From an uncultured Oscillospiraceae bacterium (GTDB lineage: Bacteria; Bacillota; Clostridia; Oscillospirales; Ruminococcaceae): a stretch of DNA of 5,294 bases. Positions within the stretch are counted from its first letter, which is position 1. Every line of letters starts with the position of its first letter. Made by a program: the position numbers and the translations under genes. Below the pieces are notes generated by a model. It ran no database searches. It was not told the DNA's origin and worked only from the letters and a program-made list of their open reading frames with translations. Shown in pieces: positions 4,507 to 5,294 of this stretch. The DNA lies in the NCBI GenBank assembly GCA_900553955.1, contig USFO01000099.1, forward strand, positions 1-5,294. The letters run 5' to 3'.

Positions 4507-4647
4507 GTGAAAGAACCCCATCGGGGGTATCTTTCGTTTTTGTTCAAGCAGCCTTACGGGAAACAAAGTTTTTCGACAAGCTGTTTATTTTTGCGCCGCT
4601 TTATGGTAAAATCAAAAGCAGAATATTTTTCAGGAGGGCGCAAATGA
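4507..4647 (+). CDS. Possible 46-codon small ORF upstream of the pyrophosphohydrolase gene (doubtful)
   Basis: A GTG at 4507 is preceded 5 nt upstream by AAAGGAGG (4494-4501), the strongest ribosome site in the window. The frame runs 46 codons and its TGA (4645-4647) overlaps the next ATG as ATGA, a classic coupling arrangement. Against it, the first ten codons coincide with a terminator-like hairpin and T tract (4509-4541), the peptide (starting VKEPHRGYLSFLFK) resembles nothing I know, and a promoter for the next gene seems to lie inside it (4584-4612). It may be a leader peptide whose translation affects the terminator, or chance. Confidence 0.25.
   Translation: MKEPHRGYLSFLFKQPYGKQSFSTSCLFLRRFMVKSKAEYFSGGRK
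4509..4541 (+). terminator. Terminator-like hairpin upstream of the pyrophosphohydrolase gene
   Basis: GAAAGA and ACCCC (4509-4519) pair with GGGGT and TCTTTC (4524-4528, 4530-4535), leaving one bulged A (4529) and an ATCG loop; T5 follows at 4537-4541. It would end plus-strand transcripts entering from 4290-4500 or act as an attenuator. A strong ribosome site lies immediately before it. Confidence 0.6.
4584..4612 (+). promoter_or_regulatory. Extended -10 promoter of the pyrophosphohydrolase gene
   Basis: TGGTAAAAT (4604-4612) gives an extended -10 (TGn) with TAAAAT. A weak -35, TTTATT (4584-4589), lies 17 nt upstream. Predicted start is near 4619, about 14 nt before the AGGAGG ribosome site. 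Confidence 0.5.
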
Positions 4648-4976
4648 CTCAGGAAACTATTGATATGGTGCTTAAATTTCGGGACGACCGCAACTGGCGG
4701 CAGTTCCATAACCCAAAGGATTTGGCAATTTCCCTTTCGCTTGAGGCGGCGGAGCTGCTGGAGGTGTTCCAATGGAGCGGCACTGATTTGGAGTGCCGCG
4801 ATAAAATGAATAAGATCCGCGAGGAGCTTGCGGATGTGGTGAACTACGCCATTCTGATGGCGGATGCCTGCGGGCTTGATTTGGACGAGATCGTGCAGGC
4901 AAAGGTTCGCCGCAACGCCGAAAAATACCCTGTCGAGAAGGCGTACAACAACAAGGCGAAGTACACCGAGCTGTAA
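4644..4976 (+). CDS. MazG-like / dCTPase-like nucleotide pyrophosphohydrolase
   Basis: 110 aa, all-alpha NTP pyrophosphohydrolase (NTP to NMP plus pyrophosphate), a cytoplasmic house-cleaning enzyme. Residues 16-44 (RNW.QFHNPKDLA, then EAAELLEVFQW) resemble the animal DCTPP1/RS21-C6 dCTP pyrophosphatase subfamily more than the two-domain MazG. Likely Mg2+ ligands are Glu34 and Glu37 in EAAELLE and Glu61 and Asp64 in EELADVVNY; NAEKYP (91-96) is the usual C-terminal motif of the family. Length and motifs are complete. The ATG at 4644 has GGAGG (4633-4637) 6 nt upstream. An extended -10 promoter lies just upstream. The gene is followed at once by a strong hairpin and the hairpin array. The exact nucleotide substrate is not fixed by the sequence; non-canonical or deoxy-pyrimidine triphosphates are the best guess. 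Confidence 0.93.
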   Translation: MTQETIDMVLKFRDDRNWRQFHNPKDLAISLSLEAAELLEVFQWSGTDLECRDKMNKIREELADVVNYAILMADACGLDLDEIVQAKVRRNAEKYPVEKAYNNKAKYTEL

Positions 4977-4977
4977 G

Positions 4978-5017
4978 GCGAAGCCCTCCGTGCTCAAATG
5001 AGCCCGGAGGGCTTCGC
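4978..5017 (+). terminator. Strong hairpin after the pyrophosphohydrolase gene, without T tract
   Basis: GCGAAGCCCTCCG (4978-4990) pairs perfectly with CGGAGGGCTTCGC (5005-5017); after one T/C mismatch, GCTCA (4992-4996) pairs with TGAGC (4999-5003) around AA. The core is the same GTGCTCAAA/TGAGC motif as in terminator 3560-3596. It begins 2 nt after the stop codon, as a terminator would, but AGTGAAATAC follows instead of T residues. Confidence 0.55.
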
Positions 5018-5294
5018 AGTGAAATACGGCGGCTCTATGAGCCGCCGTGTGAAATCGCCGCTTCGCGGCGGTGAAATACGCGCTTTGCGCGTGTGAAATA
5101 TTTCGTCCCCTTTCGGGGACAAAATGTTTAGGAGTGCCGCCCGTGGCGGCACATTTTTATGAGGTGGTGCCACACTGTGGCAACGCTGCGGCACATCACT
5201 GTAAAAACATGCGCGCACAGCGCGCACACCTAAGCTTTGCCGCCTACGGCGGCAAAACATAACCCGCCCAAAGGGCGGACATAGCCGCGACGCA
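5018..5294. repeat. Array of short hairpins with GTGAAAT and ACAT linkers (runs off the window)
   Basis: No gene is seen here. Hairpins, stem arms and loops: 5026-5035/5039-5048 (10 bp, TAT); 5056-5061/5065-5070 (6 bp, TTC); 5078-5083/5087-5092 (6 bp, TTT); 5105-5110/5115-5120 (6 bp, TTTC, extended by 4 AT pairs after a mismatch); 5134-5141/5145-5152 (8 bp, CGT); 5168-5173/5177-5182 (6 bp, ACT); 5210-5216/5220-5226 (7 bp, ACA); 5236-5244/5248-5256 (9 bp, TAC); 5264-5269/5273-5278 (6 bp, AAA). Stem sequences differ, but the first four are each preceded by GTGAAAT, at 5019, 5049, 5071 and 5093. ACAT adjoins the later ones, at 5151, 5193, 5207, 5257 and 5279. Both short ORFs across it are mere chance. 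The array may continue past 5294. Confidence 0.8.

Noticed and set aside
4320..4547. 75-codon minus-strand ORF between the divergent genes
   Set aside because: No ribosome site; it translates the hairpin region into a Gly/Lys-rich sequence with no family resemblance.
4180..4643. Known riboswitch or T-box
   Set aside because: No T-box AGGGTGGNACCGCG motif and no recognisable TPP, FMN, cobalamin or folate riboswitch core on either strand. The ECF gene's predicted leader is too short (about 27 nt).
4994..5262. 88-codon and 63-codon ORFs in the hairpin array
   Set aside because: They merely translate the hairpins; no ribosome site, no family resemblance.
1..5294. CRISPR array
   Set aside because: The repeat units are 7-9 bases with 11/20-base spacing or palindromes with constant linkers; no 23-40-bp direct repeats with unique spacers and no cas genes.

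Overview
The window looks like a chromosomal segment from a spore-forming Clostridia-type Firmicute, probably a gut Oscillospiraceae-like organism. The grounds are a SpoIID sporulation enzyme with a sigma-E-like promoter, two solitary ECF-transporter S components, strong GGAGG ribosome sites, a moderately high GC content, and dense families of small intergenic palindromes. No phage, plasmid, tRNA, rRNA or CRISPR feature is visible. The genus assignment is inference.

Layout. 1-257: no gene; two copies of a double-hairpin repeat with a cluster of GTGCTCAA motifs between them; the second copy ends in the terminator of the first gene. 258-785 (-): ECF S component, FolT-like. 802-845: intrinsic terminator. 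858-1958 (-): ychF, a complete Obg-family ATPase/GTPase, with a hairpin-rich leader and a sigma-A-type promoter at 2072-2099. 2100-2284: intergenic, with a reverse-orientation GTGCTCAA cluster and purine/pyrimidine tracts. 2285-2313: sigma-E-like promoter. 2341-3375 (+): spoIID. 3376-3621: no gene; a third palindromic repeat, a third GTGCTCAA cluster and the terminator of the next gene. 3622-4173 (-): second ECF S component, riboflavin-type family. 4174-4643: divergent intergenic region with a promoter, a large inverted repeat, several terminator-like hairpins and a doubtful 46-codon ORF. 4644-4976 (+): MazG-like/dCTPase-like nucleotide pyrophosphohydrolase. 4978-5294: no gene; a strong hairpin followed by an array of short hairpins joined by GTGAAAT and then ACAT linkers, running off the window.

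The genes are ordinary housekeeping, transport and sporulation genes and do not form one pathway. Each S component must borrow an EcfA/EcfA'/EcfT module encoded elsewhere. ychF and the FolT-like gene lie head to tail with a terminator between them and may be partly co-transcribed.

The unusual content is non-coding: (a) GTGCTCAA clusters with recurring 11- and 20-base spacing, (b) a double-palindrome element whose first hairpin changes sequence but keeps its fold, (c) the hairpin array after the pyrophosphohydrolase gene, and (d) three consecutive perfect inverted repeats inside the spoIID linker-coding region.
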